Below, piece by piece: positions 24,683 through 34,099 of a stretch of DNA of 64,000 nt. Origin of the DNA: CAZTNW01 sp964614945 (GTDB lineage Bacteria > Caldisericota > JANLFM01); NCBI GenBank assembly GCA_964614945.1, contig CAZTNW010000002.1, positions 310,001 to 374,000 of the forward strand, in the 5' to 3' direction. The notes under the pieces were generated by a model. It did not search any database, was not told the origin of the DNA, and saw only the letters and a list, made by a program, of their open reading frames with translations. Each line of letters begins with the position of its first letter. Position 1 is the first letter of the stretch. The position numbers were made by a program, and so were the translations under genes.

Positions 24683-25891
24683 TCAAATGCGAATCTTTTT
24701 TTTGACAATCTCTGCCAGGCGACGGATTCCTTCGCGGTTTGTTTCCGCAGTGGAAAAGGAGAAATTCAGGCGCATGCAATTTCCCCCTTCGCCGTCCGGA
24801 AAGAAGCCGGTACCTCCGACGTAGGCCACTTTTGCCGCCAGTGCCTCCGGCAGCATTTCCGTAGTGTCGACACCCTTGGGAAGCTCAACCCAGAGAAACA
24901 AACCTCCCTCCGGCTTGGTCCAACGGACCTCTGGAGGAAAGAATTCCTGCAATGCGTTGAGCATGACGTCTTTTTTCTTCTTGTACTCCTGCTTTAGAAA
25001 ATCAACATGCGGTCCGAGGTATCCCCGTTGGCAGAATTCCAGGGCGGTGTATTGCATGAAGGGTGAAGTGCAGAGGTCCGTGGCCTGTTTGGCCAGGCTG
25101 ACCTTGCGCACGAAGTTTTCCGGGCCGATGATCCACCCCAGGCGGATCCCGGGGGAGAGGATTTTCGAGAAGGTTTGCAGGTAGACGACCCTGCCGTCAT
25201 GGTTCATCGAAGCCATAGCAGGAATCGGCTGTCCCTCGTATCTCAGGTCATGGTAGGGCGAGTCCTCGACGATAGGAATATTGTAGCGGGCGGAGACTTC
25301 CAGAAGCTTCTGTCGGCGGTCAAGGGATAGAGTAACTCCAGCTGGATTCTGGAAGGAGGAGACTGTATATATCATCTTGAGGTTTTCCCCCCGGGAGCGC
25401 ATTGCCTGTATCCTGCTTTCCAGTATATCTATTTTCATCCCTTCGTCGTCCATGGGAACGGTGACCATGTGAGCCTGAAAAGCCGCGAAGGCCTGCAGGG
25501 CGCCTAAATAAGAGGGGGCTTCCACAAAGACTACATCTCCGGGATCGAGCAACACTTTCGCTACAAGGTCCAGCGCTTGCTGTGAAGATGCAGTGATGAT
25601 GACATTTTCCGCTCCACACTTGATTCCCTGCTGTTTCGCGCTCTCCGCGAGAAAGGCACGGAAAGCAGGCACGCCCTCGGTAGTGCCGTACTGGAGAGCC
25701 AGCCCCGCCTTGCTTTTGAGAACGATATGAACGCAATCCTCGAATTTTTCGGTAGGAAAAAATGCAGGGTCAGGCAGACCACCGCCGAAGGAGATGATGT
25801 CGGGTTGGTCGACTAACTTGAGAAGCTCTCGGATAGCAGAACTTTTGAAACCTTTGGCTCGCTCGGAAAACAGCGCATCCCAAGAAATCAT
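24683..25891 (-). CDS. PLP-dependent aminotransferase (2-aminoadipate/LysN-like, fold type I)
   Basis: 402 residues. SFGGGLPDP near the N-terminus, QYGTTEG, VEAPSYLGAL, SFQNPAGVTL and the PLP-lysine region QTFSKILSPGIRLGW are typical of the MocR-like/2-aminoadipate aminotransferase subgroup. Substrates in the family include 2-aminoadipate, aromatic and branched-chain amino acids, so the specificity is open. The ATG at 25891 has gggagga; an upstream in-frame start adds unrelated sequence. Confidence 0.88.
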   Translation of the reverse strand: MISWDALFSERAKGFKSSAIRELLKLVDQPDIISFGGGLPDPAFFPTEKFEDCVHIVLKSKAGLALQYGTTEGVPAFRAFLAESAKQQGIKCGAENVIITASSQQALDLVAKVLLDPGDVVFVEAPSYLGALQAFAAFQAHMVTVPMDDEGMKIDILESRIQAMRSRGENLKMIYTVSSFQNPAGVTLSLDRRQKLLEVSARYNIPIVEDSPYHDLRYEGQPIPAMASMNHDGRVVYLQTFSKILSPGIRLGWIIGPENFVRKVSLAKQATDLCTSPFMQYTALEFCQRGYLGPHVDFLKQEYKKKKDVMLNALQEFFPPEVRWTKPEGGLFLWVELPKGVDTTEMLPEALAAKVAYVGGTGFFPDGEGGNCMRLNFSFSTAETNREGIRRLAEIVKKKIRI

Positions 25892-26056
25892 GCAGATCCT
25901 CCCGTATACGTTTTCTCTCGGGGGGTTTTTCGAAAGTACTTTGTTTAAAATCCCTCCGATATTATGCCAAGGCAGCACGGAAAAGGCAAGAGGAGAGAAT
26001 TATAAATTGACACTTTTTCCTGCAAGGACGGTCGTGCTATGCTATAGCTGTTCACC

Positions 26057-27049
26057 ATGACCGTCAGCTTGAAGGATTTTTTGGTGCCCATTCGTTTGGA
26101 AATGGCTCGCGTGGAAGAGATCATCCGGGAGGAGATCAAGCCGGATATCACCATTTTAAGGGAGGCGTTCGAATATGTGTGCAATTCCGGGGGAAAGCGT
26201 ATTCGACCCGCCATCGCCCTCTTGAGCTATCGGCTCTTCCGCCCTTCCATCCCTTCCCGCCTGGTGCGCCTTTCTGCCCTGCTGGAGCTTATCCACCTAG
26301 GCACTCTATTTCACGACGACGTGATTGATCTTGCTCCTCTTCGCCGGGGGACTCCCAGCGCTAAGGAAATTTATGGAAACCGCATTTCTGTTCTCACGGG
26401 AGACTATCTGTTCGCTCGCGTCTTCACCATCCTCATGGAACAGAGCGACCGCAAACTCGAACGCTTGCTGGCCGATTCCCTACATGAAGTCTGCTATGGG
26501 GAAGCAGCCCAGGTCTCACGAGCAACGGACTGGGATTTAGAGGAAGACGAATACCTGAGGTTTCTTGAGCGGAAAACGGCGAGCCTGTTTCGAGCCGCCA
26601 GTCTTTTAGGCGCTGTTCTGGCAAGGGCTCCCGAGCAGGCCAGGGAGGCATTGGCGTCTTTTGGCACCCAACTGGGGGTGGCTTTCCAGATCCAGGATGA
26701 CCTATTGGATTATATTGGTAAGGAAGAGGAGACGGGCAAGCCGCTCTTTTCCGATTTAAAACAGGGAAAGGCGACCCTTCCTCTCATTCACCTGCTGCGA
26801 AGCCTGCCCCTTCGGGAAAGCGAGGAGCTGAAGAGGTCACTGGCGATAGAGGGCATCCAGGGGGATGGCGTTCAGGGGGAGGAGATAGTGCGCCTTTGCC
26901 GGAAATATTCTTCTTTCGAGTACACCGAGGAGATGGCCCTATGCTATCTCCTCGGTGCCCGCAACATTCTCCTGGAGAACTTCCCCTCCTCCGAAGCCAG
27001 AGAGAGCCTGCTCTGTCTTATAGACTCCTTATCCGGCCGCAAGACCTGA
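26057..27049 (+). CDS. Polyprenyl diphosphate synthase
   Basis: 330 residues of the trans-isoprenyl synthase family. The first Asp-rich motif is in LFHDDVIDLA, the second in QIQDDLLDYIG, and GGKRIRPA near residue 50 binds the diphosphate. It probably makes a long-chain prenyl diphosphate for the quinone side chain. The 3' end overlaps convergent lipB by 21 bases. Confidence 0.9.
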   Translation: MTVSLKDFLVPIRLEMARVEEIIREEIKPDITILREAFEYVCNSGGKRIRPAIALLSYRLFRPSIPSRLVRLSALLELIHLGTLFHDDVIDLAPLRRGTPSAKEIYGNRISVLTGDYLFARVFTILMEQSDRKLERLLADSLHEVCYGEAAQVSRATDWDLEEDEYLRFLERKTASLFRAASLLGAVLARAPEQAREALASFGTQLGVAFQIQDDLLDYIGKEEETGKPLFSDLKQGKATLPLIHLLRSLPLRESEELKRSLAIEGIQGDGVQGEEIVRLCRKYSSFEYTEEMALCYLLGARNILLENFPSSEARESLLCLIDSLSGRKT

Positions 27050-27709
27050 GAGCTCTTTTTTATCGACGACCACCGCTTTCCTTAAAAAGAAAGCCTGCGC
27101 CTGCTGGATGAGCCTTTCCTTGATGGCAGACATCGGGAATGTTCTCCGCGCTTCCTGGGTCATGGATGTGAGGAACAGATCGGGGTCGCCGCAGGGATGG
27201 ATCAGGGAGAAAAAAGAGAGGTCGGTGTGCACGTTCAGGGCGAGGCCGTGCTGGGAGACGCTTTCGTGTACAGCGATGCCGATTGAGCAGATTTTTCTCC
27301 CTTTGATCCAGATCCCGGCTTTCCCTTCCTTCGTCTCTCCCTTGAGACCAAAGTCGTCGAGCACCGCCTGGATTACCCTCTCCAGCCTGCGGACGAATAT
27401 CCGCACCCCGGATTTTTCCAGACGGAAAAGGAAGTAGGCCACGAGCTGACCCGGACCATGGTAGGTGACATCTCCTCCTCGATCCACCTGAAAAAAATCC
27501 ACCCCCTGTTTTCTCAGCTCATCCGGCTGGAGGAGGATATTTTCCTTTCTACCGTGCCGACCGAGAGTGATAACATGAGGATGTTCAAGCAGCAGCAGGA
27601 TTTCCGGCAACTCTCGCTTTTGTATCCTGCGCGCCAGTGTTTTCTGAAGTTCCCAGGCTTGCGCGTAAGGAATGGTATTCAGGTCGAAAGCCCAGAAGAT
27701 ATCGTCCAT
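27029..27709 (-). CDS. lipB: Octanoyltransferase LipB
   Basis: 226 residues with the LipB signature RGGDVTYHGPGQLVAY, the KICSIG stretch and a catalytic Cys in LIHPCGD. It moves octanoate from acyl-ACP to lipoyl domains. It is immediately adjacent (no gap) to the PPC-domain gene upstream; no lipA is seen in the window. Confidence 0.95.
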   Translation of the reverse strand: MDDIFWAFDLNTIPYAQAWELQKTLARRIQKRELPEILLLLEHPHVITLGRHGRKENILLQPDELRKQGVDFFQVDRGGDVTYHGPGQLVAYFLFRLEKSGVRIFVRRLERVIQAVLDDFGLKGETKEGKAGIWIKGRKICSIGIAVHESVSQHGLALNVHTDLSFFSLIHPCGDPDLFLTSMTQEARRTFPMSAIKERLIQQAQAFFLRKAVVVDKKELSGLAAG

Positions 27710-28132
27710 TCAATCAAGATACAGCCCCACCAATCCGGCTGGCTCTTTGCGTCGGAATAGCGGGATGTTGGTTTCCAGGATGAAGATCTCGTTCGTGACG
27801 TGAACGGTGCCCTTGATTAAGTGCCCACCCGTGACACTTCCGTCCGGTCTGGCCAGGTTGGCATGGAGATGCAGGTTATATCCCTCCTCCTGGTGAGAAA
27901 TATTGCCTGAAAGCGAGGTCAGCTCGCAGGCCTCGGTGAGCTTGTGCGTCTGGTAGCCCTGGTCGGGTCCGCTGAAGTAACCGAGCTCTACCCGCTCGAG
28001 CATGCCTATGCCTGAGATCACAACCCCAGCGCAGAGCTGGTGTTTTTCCGCAGCCTGTTTGAGAGAGGAAAGCAGGTCTTCTCCGCCCTGCAGCCGGACG
28101 ACAATGACCTGCCCCTGTTGTTTCGAAAACAT
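27710..28132 (-). CDS. PPC (DUF296) domain protein
   Basis: 140 residues of the plants-and-prokaryotes-conserved domain: SGIGMLERVELGYF, LTSLSGNISHQEEG, HLHANLARPDGSV and GGHLIKGTVHVTNEI match the family, whose His cluster is thought to bind a metal. Prokaryotic members are small trimers of uncertain function. The gene is end-to-end with lipB. Confidence 0.85.
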   Translation of the reverse strand: MFSKQQGQVIVVRLQGGEDLLSSLKQAAEKHQLCAGVVISGIGMLERVELGYFSGPDQGYQTHKLTEACELTSLSGNISHQEEGYNLHLHANLARPDGSVTGGHLIKGTVHVTNEIFILETNIPLFRRKEPAGLVGLYLD

Positions 28133-28146
28133 AATCAGCTCCTTTC

Positions 28147-29436
28147 CTAAGGTAATTTTTTGATCAGCGCGAGAGCCAGATCCTGTTCTGGGGAGATAAC
28201 CAGTTGAGTCGATCTCCCGTATGGGATGAGAATGGCGGCCTCATCCTCTCCGAGATAGAGAGAGCCATGATAGTAAGGGACCGGTGCTGAATGGTAGCGA
28301 CTTTTCAAGAAGTCGTCGATAGCAGAAGCCGCCTCTTGTGCATCCTCCGCGGAGTCCCAGATGGCATTCAGGATGAAGACCCTGGCTTCCCCCAGTGCGT
28401 AGAGTTGATAACGACAGCCACCCCAACCCTCCGCGGCTTGATCGGCCTGCTCTTTTGGCAGCGACGTGCGAAAAATGGTGCGGAAGTCGAATTCACCCAG
28501 GACATTGTTCCTAATCAAGTGCCAATCTTCCAGTTCATCGCTCAAGGAGGGGATCTCGATGTCGAGAGGAGGGTCATTTTTCTGAAGGAATTTCTCAGGA
28601 TGGATCACCTCCTCACTGGAGCGAGGAGGATCAAGATAGGCCTGATTAATCGAAGCCCATCCCCCCGCTTTATAAATACTCTGAGCGAAGACAAGACCTT
28701 CCTCGTAGGGGAAGATGAGAGAGGCATTCAGGTATAAAGGAGTGCTCTCTAATTGGGCCGAACTTGTCCCCACGGATTCTAAGGCTAGACTTAAGCTGGT
28801 TCCCAGAGTTCCCCTCTCCGCGAGATAAAGCAAGGTGCCCAGGGAGGCATCCCCTTCGTAGAGAGCCTGAATGGCGATGGTCTGGTCGTCGTCTCCCTCG
28901 AAGCTCGCAGTGGTGAACCGTTCCAGGTTAAAAGCCTGATCCTGAAGGGCATGAATCATCTCATGGATCGCTGTCAGCCTGCGCGTTATCGGCACATTAT
29001 CGTTTCTCCCCACGATGAAGAGCTTTTTCTCGGCTGGGTCGTAGAACCCTAAAATTTCCCCTTCATACAAATTAAGGAGGAGCTGGCTCAGGGAGGCCTC
29101 TTCCGGAATTAAGTTCAGGAATTTCAGCACTTGCTCAGAGGCGATCAGATCTTTTTGTGCTGCCTCCTCCTCCAGGCTACGCTTAAGTTTTTCCCTCAGC
29201 CTCCCCTCATCCAGGTATTCAGCAGACAATTTTTCTCGCCAGGGGAGCTGTCTTAACGCGGAGACTTCTTCCTGCAATTCCTCCAGGGAGAGCTCGGACT
29301 CTGCAGGCGAAGTCGGAGAAGAGTTGCCTGTTCGCGGTAAATTCTCGTGCAAGAAGAAGCCTAGCAGGAAGGAGCAGGCCAGAAGGGAAAATGCGAGGAT
29401 TAGTTCTACAAGCCTGTGCTCGAAGCGCTCATTCAT
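28147..29436 (-). CDS. Membrane-anchored gluzincin-like metalloprotein (HEMIH motif)
   Basis: 429 residues. An N-terminal uncleaved signal anchor (about 10-30) is followed by a long helical region and then AIHEMIHALQDQ (HExxH at 158-162). A downstream ALYEGDAS could supply the third zinc ligand, as in gluzincins. The C-terminal half has no recognised domain. It is predicted to act outside the membrane. Its 5' end overlaps the DUF885 gene's 3' end by 8 bases. Confidence 0.65.
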   Translation of the reverse strand: MNERFEHRLVELILAFSLLACSFLLGFFLHENLPRTGNSSPTSPAESELSLEELQEEVSALRQLPWREKLSAEYLDEGRLREKLKRSLEEEAAQKDLIASEQVLKFLNLIPEEASLSQLLLNLYEGEILGFYDPAEKKLFIVGRNDNVPITRRLTAIHEMIHALQDQAFNLERFTTASFEGDDDQTIAIQALYEGDASLGTLLYLAERGTLGTSLSLALESVGTSSAQLESTPLYLNASLIFPYEEGLVFAQSIYKAGGWASINQAYLDPPRSSEEVIHPEKFLQKNDPPLDIEIPSLSDELEDWHLIRNNVLGEFDFRTIFRTSLPKEQADQAAEGWGGCRYQLYALGEARVFILNAIWDSAEDAQEAASAIDDFLKSRYHSAPVPYYHGSLYLGEDEAAILIPYGRSTQLVISPEQDLALALIKKLP

Positions 29437-31054
29437 TTAAAAGCAATGACCTCGCTAAAGTTGGTGGCAGCGAGCCAAGGCGCAGGATTCTGTCGTGAAA
29501 CTCTTTTAAGCGAAAATTTTTACCCATCTTTTTCCTGTATTCTTCGACGAGCTTCAATAGTTCCCTCTTCCCGATCATGTAGGACATGGGATATGCGGGA
29601 GTTTCCGCATAGCGTCGGACCTCTCCCCAGGCGTCTTCCTCCTCCAGCTTAGCTCCTGCGACCAGCATCCTGACTGCCTCTTCAGCACTCATTTTTCTCG
29701 TGTGGAGGCCGACATCGATAAGGATCCGGTAGGCCCTCCACCGCTGTTCGGCCAGTCGGCCAAGGCGTACTTCTGTTTCCTTCAGGAAGCCCTGTTCCTC
29801 CATCATCTCCTCGCAGTAGAAAGCCCAGCCCTCGATGAAAAGGACTGAAATGAGGACTCCTAATCTTCGGATAAGGGTGGGGGCCCGGTTGCTCCAGACT
29901 AGTTGCAGATGATGACCCGGATAAGCCTCGTGCACAGCGATGATGGGGATTTTAATCCATGAATGGGCGCGCAGCCTCCTGGCCCTTTCTTCTGGGCCCA
30001 ATTTCAGGTCGACCGGGGTCACGTAAAAAATCCCTTTCTGTTTTGTCTCGAGGGGCGCCGGAGGAAAATAAGCGGCATAAGGAAAAATGGGCCGCTGTGT
30101 CTCGGGTGTCTCCTGCACTTCCAGCTCCTCACCCGGAGGAAAGCTTACTAGATCATGTTCGAACAGGAATTGCTTGGCCGATTCCATCGTCCTTCTGTAT
30201 GCTCTAAGGAGCTCTTCCGCTTCGGGGTGGTGGTCGCGGAGGCGGCTTAACACCTCTTCAGGAGAGATATTGGGCTCAAGCCTTGAGGCGAGCCTTTCCA
30301 TTTCTTTCTCGGTATGCTTCAGAAGTTCCTCTCCATAGGCGAGAACCTCCTCCGCTCCTTCCTCAAGGAGTAGGACCTCGCGCGCTATCTCCTCCCAGAT
30401 TTCCCTTCCTGTCGAGAAGTCCCCGTTCGAATGCGGCAGCAGGTCCTGCTTGAGAAAGCAAGAGAAATCCTCGATCGCGCGAAGCGCCATGTTAGCGGCT
30501 TGCTCAAGATCCTTATGCATTTCCGGAACTTTTTCCCCGAGCTGTGCAAGGAGCCTGGAGAAAAGGGACGAGCTGCCCGACAACGTCAGAATGGCATTTT
30601 CCGTCCAGATTCGCGGTGGATTTCTTAATTGTACTTTCCCCTGTCTGAGCACTTCCGGAATCTGCTTGAGGCGGTCCCGCAGGCAAAGAGCGCGCTCTTC
30701 CGTAGGAGAGAAATCGCGGATAAGCAGAAGATAGGGACCAGTGGTCACTTCATCGGCATATAGGGCAGGGTTTCGGCGAGGAAGGTCGAGTTCTTCTCCA
30801 TCGATGAGCCACTTTTTTAGGATGGCGACCATCAGTCTGCGGTCCACCTCGGCCTCCCTGTCCGCGAGACTGGCTTCCTGGAATACCCTCAACCATTTTT
30901 TAATCTGAGATATGAATTTCTCGCCGGAGCCCGAGGAGAAATCCGCGAGCCGGTCGTCAAATCGATGCTCACCTACTTGAGTGGCGAGAGTGGGTTGAAA
31001 GGGAAGCAGGTCTGCGAGACAGTTGGAGACAGCCGAGTAAAAATCCTCCCTCAT
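29429..31054 (-). CDS. DUF885-family metallopeptidase-like protein
   Basis: 541 residues of the DUF885 family. The conserved zinc motif is AVHEAYPGHHLQ and a second family block is FIEGWAFYCEEMM. No signal peptide is seen, so it is probably cytosolic. The family is related to M32/M3-like helical carboxypeptidases, but activity is rarely shown. The ATG overlaps the dcd stop by one base (taATG). Confidence 0.85.
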   Translation of the reverse strand: MREDFYSAVSNCLADLLPFQPTLATQVGEHRFDDRLADFSSGSGEKFISQIKKWLRVFQEASLADREAEVDRRLMVAILKKWLIDGEELDLPRRNPALYADEVTTGPYLLLIRDFSPTEERALCLRDRLKQIPEVLRQGKVQLRNPPRIWTENAILTLSGSSSLFSRLLAQLGEKVPEMHKDLEQAANMALRAIEDFSCFLKQDLLPHSNGDFSTGREIWEEIAREVLLLEEGAEEVLAYGEELLKHTEKEMERLASRLEPNISPEEVLSRLRDHHPEAEELLRAYRRTMESAKQFLFEHDLVSFPPGEELEVQETPETQRPIFPYAAYFPPAPLETKQKGIFYVTPVDLKLGPEERARRLRAHSWIKIPIIAVHEAYPGHHLQLVWSNRAPTLIRRLGVLISVLFIEGWAFYCEEMMEEQGFLKETEVRLGRLAEQRWRAYRILIDVGLHTRKMSAEEAVRMLVAGAKLEEEDAWGEVRRYAETPAYPMSYMIGKRELLKLVEEYRKKMGKNFRLKEFHDRILRLGSLPPTLARSLLLNE

Positions 31055-31638
31055 TATTCGCTTTTTAAAAATTCCTCATCGAGCGCGATCCGCGATGAGG
31101 TAGGCTCTCTCTGTCCCTGGTATTTTGATTGGCGATCCTGGCCGTAAGGCCTGGCCACTTTACCGGTTTTGAAAAAGGAGATCTGGCAGATTCTCATCAA
31201 CGGGTAGAGGGCAACAGGAATCTTGCCGACATTCGAAATCTCCAGGGTCAGTGTCCCTTCAAAGCCCGGGTCGATATAGCCAGCTGTCGAATGAATGATG
31301 ATACCCATTCTTCCCAAGCTGCTTCGTCCTTCCACCCGGCCTACCAAGCGGAAAGAGAGCCAGACGTATTCTAAAGTAGAGCCGAGGACGAATTCGCCCG
31401 GATGTACGATGAACGCTTTCCCCTCCTCCAGCTCCACCAATGTCGTGATCTCGTTAAATTCGAGGGGCATCAGGGGATCGAGCAGAGGATGTTGGGAAGC
31501 GTTGAAGGTTCGAAAAAAGCGAGAGAGCCGGAGATCGATCGACGAAGGCTGTAACTGCGTCGAGAGGGAGACCTCGGGATCAAAGCGGATATCTCCGTTG
31601 CGTAATGCTTCCTCAATTTGTGTGTCTGAAAGGATCAT
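31054..31638 (-). CDS. dcd: dCTP deaminase
   Basis: 194 residues. LQPSSIDLRL, EGRSSLGRMGI and the catalytic-Glu block DPGFEGTLTLE are those of dCTP deaminase, which makes dUTP for dTMP synthesis. A bifunctional dCTP deaminase/dUTPase cannot be excluded from motifs alone. It is the first gene of a three-gene set with the DUF885 and HEMIH proteins. Confidence 0.92.
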   Translation of the reverse strand: MILSDTQIEEALRNGDIRFDPEVSLSTQLQPSSIDLRLSRFFRTFNASQHPLLDPLMPLEFNEITTLVELEEGKAFIVHPGEFVLGSTLEYVWLSFRLVGRVEGRSSLGRMGIIIHSTAGYIDPGFEGTLTLEISNVGKIPVALYPLMRICQISFFKTGKVARPYGQDRQSKYQGQREPTSSRIALDEEFLKSE

Positions 31639-31711
31639 TTCTTCTGATTATAGATTATATAGAACATTACAGCCGCGGTCAGTCAGTATTCTCGTCTGAT
31701 TATCTTACCAA

Positions 31712-31755
31712 CCCCCAATGCGGATCCTCTTTAGTAAGAGGATCCGCATTGGGGG
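31712..31755. repeat. Perfect 20-bp inverted repeat containing two BamHI sites
   Basis: CCCCCAATGCGGATCCTCTT and its exact complement are separated by four bases (TAGT). No T run follows on either strand, so it is not a standard terminator. It sits between dcd and a gene fragment. Confidence 0.8.
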
Positions 31756-31757
31756 GT

Positions 31758-31872
31758 TCATGACCCTGACCCGGCTGACACTACCTATACCATTGACTTT
31801 GCCTTTCTCCTGCGGGACGGCAAGGAGATCCGCTGTGAGTATGGACGCTATCCATGGGGGGGACTGGCCTGA
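31758..31872 (+). pseudogene. C-terminal fragment of a methyltransferase-like gene
   Basis: An open stretch without a start reads DTTYTIDFAFLLRDGKEI and then RCEYGRYPWGG before a stop. The pattern resembles a segment of class I methyltransferases in which a DFAFLLR-like strand is followed by an acidic/Arg block. No gene body lies upstream: the palindrome begins immediately before it. It looks like a remnant left by a deletion. The family match is from memory and weak. Confidence 0.3.
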
Positions 31873-31945
31873 TTTTCGATAGAGCGTAAACAGCAGGTTT
31901 ATTGGGGTATCATTGGATGTACAGACGCAAAAAGGAGGTATGGTC

Positions 31946-32155
31946 ATGAAATTGAGTGCTCGTAATATATTGCAGGGCGAAGTGGTGAAGCTCAAACCAG
32001 GGACGGTCAATACTGAAGTAATTTTGGAATTACCGGGTGGTGCCCAGATAGTATCCGTGATCACCAAAGAGTCTGCGGCGAACTTAGATTTAGCGGTAGG
32101 TAAACCGGCTTATGCAGTAATTAAGGCGTCCAGCGTTATGATTGCTGTTGATTGA
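31946..32155 (+). CDS. Molbindin (Mop/TOBE domain, molybdate/tungstate-binding)
   Basis: 69 residues, the standard single-Mop length: SARNILQGEVVKLKPGTVN to the C-terminal VIKASSVMIAVD. Mop proteins form hexamers storing molybdate or tungstate. aaaggagg lies 7 bases before this ATG; an ATG two codons upstream sits too close to it. It is convergent with the tungstate/molybdate transporter operon. Confidence 0.92.
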   Translation: MKLSARNILQGEVVKLKPGTVNTEVILELPGGAQIVSVITKESAANLDLAVGKPAYAVIKASSVMIAVD

Positions 32156-32169
32156 CTCATCGAAAACGG

Positions 32170-33060
32170 TTACGAAGGTAGCGGGTTCAGGTAAATAGTA
32201 CCCGAGCCGCCCGAGATTACAATCTCAACGGTCTTATCCGTCGCCCCCTGGTAAGAAGCAGTCTCATATAGATCGCTATCACAGCCCGCGAGTTTTTTGA
32301 TTCCCTCGCCCTGGATTACCTGGCCTCTGCTGGTGACGATGATGCGAGCTGGAATTTCCGCCGCTATGGCTATGTTTATTGTTCCCGTACCTGCTCGAAT
32401 TCCTACCTGTAAATTTTGCCATATTCCTCCCCCACTGAAGCGTAAGGTAATGTTGCCTTTCCCGGCTTCGACGACCATCTTCTGACACACGGCGTTCAAG
32501 ATACCTTCTGCGATGACATCTCCGGTTCCACAACGAAGCTCGCCTATCCGCATTACGGCAGGGTTCGGCTGATCAAAAGTGAAAGCGTTTTTAGCGGCGC
32601 CTAACTCAGCGTATAAATCAGTAATCGGCAGACCGCTGAGATTCCAGTGTCCCTCCGCTTGTTCGTTGCGGATTTCAAGTCGAAAAGGCTCTTGATCGCT
32701 GACGCGTAGCCTCCACAGGTTTATCAGACCCTGACTGCTGACTATCTTTGTCTTGGCCCTCTGCGCCAGGGTGACCTTACTGTAGCCTGTCTCGGTTTCG
32801 GGTATCCAATCATCCTCACTGACCCCAACCGTGCCGGTCACGAAATAGCTGTCGCTATACCCGATAAGGCGTATCATGCCAGGTAGCTCGGAGACAAGAC
32901 TGAGCTCAATTGGAGGCTCAGGGTAAGCAAGGGTGATAGGAGCCTCATAGGTTGGGGCCGGCGCTGGCTCTATTGTTTCCATAGGAAGAGAGCAGCCGAC
33001 GAGGGCCGCAAGCAACAAGATAAAACCGGGAACAACTAATCGCAGAGGCCTAAAAAACAT
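32170..33060 (-). CDS. Lipoprotein with toastrack-like (DUF4097-type) beta-repeat domain
   Basis: 296 residues. It has a signal peptide with lipobox ALVGC. The C-terminal half has repeating beta-strand patterns with GTGDVIAEG, GKGNITLRF and GTGTINIAI, as in DUF4097/toastrack beta-helices. The function is unknown. It overlaps the 3' end of the transporter ATPase gene by 11 bases, so it is co-translated with the tungstate/molybdate operon and may be a cell-surface accessory. Confidence 0.6.
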   Translation of the reverse strand: MFFRPLRLVVPGFILLLAALVGCSLPMETIEPAPAPTYEAPITLAYPEPPIELSLVSELPGMIRLIGYSDSYFVTGTVGVSEDDWIPETETGYSKVTLAQRAKTKIVSSQGLINLWRLRVSDQEPFRLEIRNEQAEGHWNLSGLPITDLYAELGAAKNAFTFDQPNPAVMRIGELRCGTGDVIAEGILNAVCQKMVVEAGKGNITLRFSGGGIWQNLQVGIRAGTGTINIAIAAEIPARIIVTSRGQVIQGEGIKKLAGCDSDLYETASYQGATDKTVEIVISGGSGTIYLNPLPS

Positions 33061-34099
33061 GGATGAAATCCGGATTGAAAATAACCCGCACTCTTTGACC
33101 GATTGTTAATCCCATTTCGTCGAACTTGCGGCGCGTGACCAGGCAGCAGATATCCGGCGGCAAATCCACGATGACGTGAACGGCCACCCCCCTCTCTTCC
33201 GTCCTCGTTATAGTGCCGGTAAAGCTGTTAGGGCTATCGAGGAGAGAAGGGTCGGGGGAGAGAGTAATATCATCTGGCCTTATGCAGGCATGCCGCGCTC
33301 CCTCTTTTCGAGTAGTCGTAATCAACTCCAAATTGCCCGAATGGAAGACATTAGCGCCATCGTTTTGCGGCAATAGGACGCCGGATAGAATGTTTCTCAT
33401 CATAGTAAAGCGGGCGACAAATTCCGAGTTGGGTGTGCGAAATATCTCCTCCGGCGTCCCCACCTGTATGATTTTGCCTGCTCCTATAACGGCTATATGT
33501 TTTCCCAGTACTAAAGCTTCATCGAAATCATGAGTGACATGAATTACTGTGATATCCAGTGCATGATGAATTCGTTTAAGCTCCAGCTGTAAACCCTCAC
33601 GGGTCTCGGGATCAAGAGCACTGAGCGGTTCATCCAGTAGAAGTAAAGGCGGCCTGATGGCAAGAGCACGAGCCAGAGCTACCTTCTGCTTCTCACCCCC
33701 GCTCAATTTGCCTGGTTTGCGGTCCATCAAATGGTCGATCTCTATCAGGGAGGCGATCTCGTCGAGCTCCTTTTTGATGCTTTTTACAGCAATATGCCTG
33801 ACCCTTAAGCCAAAGGCAATGTTCTCGGCAACAGAGAGGTGGGGGAATAAGGCACAATCCTGATACACCATGCCGAGGTTCCGTTTTTCCGGCCCGAGCA
33901 ATGTCATATCTCTGCCATCAAGCCATATCCCACCTTTCTTCACCTTGTGTAACCCCGCGATTGCCTCCAACAAGAGCGTCTTACCGGCGCCAGTTGGCCC
34001 TACCAGGATAAAGTAGTCGCCGCTTTTTACGCTCAGATTGATATCCTGCAGAGCAAAACCCCGAAGTTCTACCTGCAGCCCTGCCAGCTTAATCATCAT
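33050..34099 (-). CDS. Tungstate/molybdate ABC transporter ATP-binding protein (WtpC/ModC-like)
   Basis: About 349 residues. The ATPase core has GPTGAGKT, LSGGEKQKVALARAL and LLLLDEPLSALDP. The C-terminal part has a regulatory TOBE-like domain (SFTGTITRTEERG, VTRRKFDEMGL) in which oxyanion binding would be expected. It starts at ATG 34099, overlapping the permease stop by 11 bases; a second ATG follows at once. Confidence 0.88.
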   Translation of the reverse strand: MMIKLAGLQVELRGFALQDINLSVKSGDYFILVGPTGAGKTLLLEAIAGLHKVKKGGIWLDGRDMTLLGPEKRNLGMVYQDCALFPHLSVAENIAFGLRVRHIAVKSIKKELDEIASLIEIDHLMDRKPGKLSGGEKQKVALARALAIRPPLLLLDEPLSALDPETREGLQLELKRIHHALDITVIHVTHDFDEALVLGKHIAVIGAGKIIQVGTPEEIFRTPNSEFVARFTMMRNILSGVLLPQNDGANVFHSGNLELITTTRKEGARHACIRPDDITLSPDPSLLDSPNSFTGTITRTEERGVAVHVIVDLPPDICCLVTRRKFDEMGLTIGQRVRVIFNPDFIHVF

